DNA of 7,732 nucleotides from an uncultured Prevotella sp. (GTDB lineage Bacteria > Bacteroidota > Bacteroidia > Bacteroidales > Bacteroidaceae): contig CABVDL010000111.1 of assembly GCA_902497035.1 (NCBI GenBank), positions 1 through 7,732 on the forward strand, read 5' to 3'. Made by a program: the position numbers and the translations under genes. Below the pieces are notes generated by a model, which did no database searches, was not told the DNA's origin, and saw only the letters and a list, made by a program, of their open reading frames with translations. Of this stretch, positions 5,933-7,732 are shown in pieces; position 1 is the first letter of the stretch, and each line of letters begins with the position of its first letter.

Positions 5933-6778
5933 ATGATTATACTTTTAGCAGACAGTGGCTCCACAAAAACCGACTGGGGCCTCGTTGAGAACGGCAAGCT
6001 GACAAAGAAAATCCGCACCAGCGGCATGAACCCCTTCCAGATGTCGGAAGAGGCCATCACCGAGGAGATTAAGGCTCATCTCGTGCCGGAGCTGCCCAAG
6101 GCCGAGGTGGATGAGGTGCACTTCTACGGAGCCGGCTGCACCAAGGAGAAGCAGCCCGTGGTGGAGCGCGCCCTGCGCGCCAACCTCAACATAAAGGGCT
6201 GCTGCGAGGTGGCCAGCGACATGCTCGGCGCGGCGCGCGGCATCTGCGGCCACAAGCCCGGCATAGCCTGCATCCTCGGCACTGGCAGCAACTCGTGCTC
6301 CTACGACGGCAGCCAACTCGTGAAGAACGTGTCGCCGCTCGGCTTCATTCTCGGCGACGAGGGCAGCGGGGCCGTCTTGGGCAAGCTCCTCGTGGGCGAC
6401 GTGCTGAAAAACCAGCTGCCCAAGCCCATCTGCGACCGCTTCTTCGAGAAGTTCAAGCTCACGCCGGCCGAAATCATCGACCGCGTCTATCGTCAGCCCA
6501 AGCCCAACACCTTCCTCGCCTCGTTTGTGCCTTTCCTGGAGGAGAACATCCATGAGCCAGAGATTTACAGTCTGGTGAAGGAGAGCTTCCGCTCGTTCCT
6601 ACGCCGCAACGTCATGCAGTACGACGGCTGGCAGACCCTGCCCATCGGCTTCAACGGCAGCATCGCAAAGTATTACCGCGAGCCGCTCACCGAGGCCCTG
6701 CAGGAAGAGGGCATGCACCTCGGCCGCATCATTCAGGCCCCGATGGATGCCCTGGTGGAATACCATACTGAAAGTTAG
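5933..6778 (+). CDS. murK: Amino-sugar kinase, BadF/BadG type (MurNAc/GlcNAc kinase MurK)
   Basis: A 281-residue cytosolic kinase of the ASKHA (sugar kinase/actin/Hsp70) fold, in the BadF/BadG and N-acetylglucosamine kinase family. Visible motifs: the N-terminal phosphate loop ADSGSTKTDWGL (6-17), ASDMLGAARG with D96 as probable catalytic base, the second phosphate loop GTGSNS (116-121), and a following glycine-rich GDEGSGAVLG. The size is normal for the family. The position between a MurT-type transporter and murQ indicates that it makes MurNAc-6-phosphate, the MurQ substrate; related kinases also accept GlcNAc, so dual use is likely. The ATG at 5933 is preceded by AACCATTA and no Shine-Dalgarno. 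The gene is isolated on both sides by tandem repeats, and its TAG stop lies in the first unit of the downstream 7-bp array. Confidence 0.86.
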   Translation: MIILLADSGSTKTDWGLVENGKLTKKIRTSGMNPFQMSEEAITEEIKAHLVPELPKAEVDEVHFYGAGCTKEKQPVVERALRANLNIKGCCEVASDMLGAARGICGHKPGIACILGTGSNSCSYDGSQLVKNVSPLGFILGDEGSGAVLGKLLVGDVLKNQLPKPICDRFFEKFKLTPAEIIDRVYRQPKPNTFLASFVPFLEENIHEPEIYSLVKESFRSFLRRNVMQYDGWQTLPIGFNGSIAKYYREPLTEALQEEGMHLGRIIQAPMDALVEYHTES

Positions 6779-6906
6779 GAGTTAGAAGTTAGAAGTTAGG
6801 AGTTAGGAGTTAGAAGTTAGAAGTTAGAAGTTAGAAGTTAGGAGTTAGGAGTAAGGAGTAAGGAGTTAGGAGTTAGGAGTTAGGAGTTCTGAGTATTAAG
6901 TTAGTA
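6774..6906. repeat. 7-bp tandem repeat between murK and murQ
   Basis: Nineteen 7-nt units are in register: sixteen clean units at 6774-6885 of three kinds (GTTAGGA, GTTAGAA, GTAAGGA), then three decayed ones (GTTCTGA, GTATTAA, GTTAGTA) to 6906. The TAG in the first unit is the murK stop codon. Since seven is not a multiple of three, the array puts stop codons in all three + frames; the reverse complement carries TAA per TTAG-bearing unit, so all six frames are closed. GTTAGGA units joined to the next unit create the Shine-Dalgarno-like AGGAG many times over. The array ends 8 nt before the murQ ATG. Confidence 0.97.
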
Positions 6907-6914
6907 AAAACAAC

Positions 6915-7732
6915 ATGGCATTCATAAAGATTACCGAACAGCCGTCGCTCTATGACGACTTGGAGAAGAAAAGCGTTCACGAACTGTTGGTCGATATCAA
7001 CACGGAGGACAAGAAAGTGGCATTGGCCGTGGAGAAGGCTATTCCGCAGATAGAGGCCCTGGTGGAGCAGATTGTCCCGCGCATGAGGCGCGGTGGCCGC
7101 GTGTTCTACATGGGTGCCGGCACGAGCGGCCGTCTCGGCGTGCTGGATGCCTCTGAGCTTCCGCCCACCTTCGGCGTGCCGCCCACGATGGTCTATGGCC
7201 TCATTGCCGGTGGCGACACGGCCCTGCGCAATGCCGTGGAGAACGCTGAGGACGACCCCCACCGCGGCTGGCAGGAGCTGGAAGAGCATGACATCTGCGA
7301 GGACGACACCGTCATCGGCATAGCCGCATCCGGCACCACGCCCTATGTTGTGGGCGCGCTGACCGACGCCCGCGCCCACGGATGCCTGACAGGCTGCATC
7401 ACCTCTAATCCCGACACGCCGATGGCAGCCGCCTGCGACTATCCCATCGAGATGATTGTCGGCCCTGAGTTCGTCACAGGCTCGTCACGAATGAAGTCGG
7501 GCACGGGCCAGAAGATGATCCTCAATATGATTTCCACCTCTCTGATGATACAGATGGGGCGGGTCAAGGGCAACCGCATGGTGAACATGCAACTCACCAA
7601 CAAGAAGCTCGTGGACCGCGGCACCCGCATGGTGATGGACTACACCCACCTGCCCTATGAGCAGGCCAACGCACTGCTGCTGAAATACGGGTCGGTGAAG
7701 AAAGCGGTGGAGAACTATGGCCCCACCCCCTC
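6915..7732 (+). CDS. murQ: N-acetylmuramic acid 6-phosphate etherase MurQ (3' end outside the window)
   Basis: MurQ cleaves the D-lactyl ether of MurNAc-6-phosphate to give GlcNAc-6-phosphate and D-lactate in the cytosol. The 272 visible residues form a SIS (sugar isomerase) domain with the family hallmark GAGTSGRLGVLDASE, then GLIAGGDTALRNAVENAED, GIAASGTTPYVVGAL and TGSSRMKSGTGQKMILNM. E81 and E112 align with E. coli MurQ Glu83 and Glu114, the two residues implicated in catalysis, so the enzyme should be active. The frame is open to the window end, where it breaks inside a codon; related enzymes are about 270-300 residues, so probably only the tail is missing. The ATG at 6915 gives the usual N-terminus (MAFIKITEQPS) and sits directly after the 7-bp repeat array. 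A possible C-terminal extension or fusion cannot be judged from this window. Confidence 0.96.
   Translation, partial: MAFIKITEQPSLYDDLEKKSVHELLVDINTEDKKVALAVEKAIPQIEALVEQIVPRMRRGGRVFYMGAGTSGRLGVLDASELPPTFGVPPTMVYGLIAGGDTALRNAVENAEDDPHRGWQELEEHDICEDDTVIGIAASGTTPYVVGALTDARAHGCLTGCITSNPDTPMAAACDYPIEMIVGPEFVTGSSRMKSGTGQKMILNMISTSLMIQMGRVKGNRMVNMQLTNKKLVDRGTRMVMDYTHLPYEQANALLLKYGSVKKAVENYGPTP

Noticed and set aside
5797..6060. Antisense open frame encoding a (Ser-Phe/Leu-Tyr)n repeat protein
   Set aside because: The repetitive peptide is only the reverse translation of the 9-bp array, and the ends overlap murT and murK coding sequence. No separate start signal was seen.
6841..6892. Functional Shine-Dalgarno for murQ in the AGGAG-containing repeats
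   Set aside because: AGGAG motifs occur, but the nearest one is more than 25 nt before the start codon, too far for normal initiation, and Bacteroidetes rely little on such pairing.

Overview
The window looks like Bacteroidales DNA, most likely Prevotellaceae or a close relative. The evidence is the gene set (an AmpG-type MFS permease, a DUF1343/NamZ muramidase, a COG4299/DUF5009 membrane protein, a BadF-type sugar kinase and MurQ in one row), GC-rich genes between AT-richer gaps, A-rich leaders without a Shine-Dalgarno at the clean starts, and one good match to the Bacteroidetes -7 promoter box. The species cannot be read from the sequence.

Layout. Positions 1-666 carry no believable gene but are full of structure: a 22-bp tandem repeat cut by the left edge, several small palindromes, a perfect 32-bp inverted repeat enclosing a 16-bp tandem duplication, then an AT-rich leader. 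From 667 to the right edge six genes run on the + strand: a two-domain family 2 glycosyltransferase (667-2103), an AmpG-like permease (2115-3452), a lipoprotein-type NamZ exo-N-acetylmuramidase (3465-4691), a MurT-type inner-membrane protein (4688-5827), a MurK-type amino-sugar kinase (5933-6778) and MurQ etherase (6915 to the edge, 3' end missing). The first four genes are packed with gaps of 11 and 12 nt and a 4-nt overlap. The last two are each preceded by a gap of over 100 nt that is mostly a short tandem repeat: 9-bp units before murK and 7-bp units before murQ.

How the genes fit together. This is a PTS-independent N-acetylmuramic acid (MurNAc) salvage cluster of the type described in Tannerella forsythia. 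NamZ would release MurNAc from non-reducing ends of peptidoglycan fragments outside the cytoplasm. MurT would carry MurNAc across the inner membrane, MurK would phosphorylate it, and MurQ would convert MurNAc-6-phosphate to GlcNAc-6-phosphate and D-lactate. AmpG would bring in larger muropeptides. The glycosyltransferase has no obvious place in the pathway.

The least explained part is non-coding. Each short tandem array starts inside the stop codon of the gene before it, supplies that gene's TAG stop, and ends just before the next start. This suggests fast-changing spacers that could tune murK and murQ relative to the transporter. The 1-666 region, with its inverted-repeat element and recurring TGGGTCA motif, is the other stretch worth following up.
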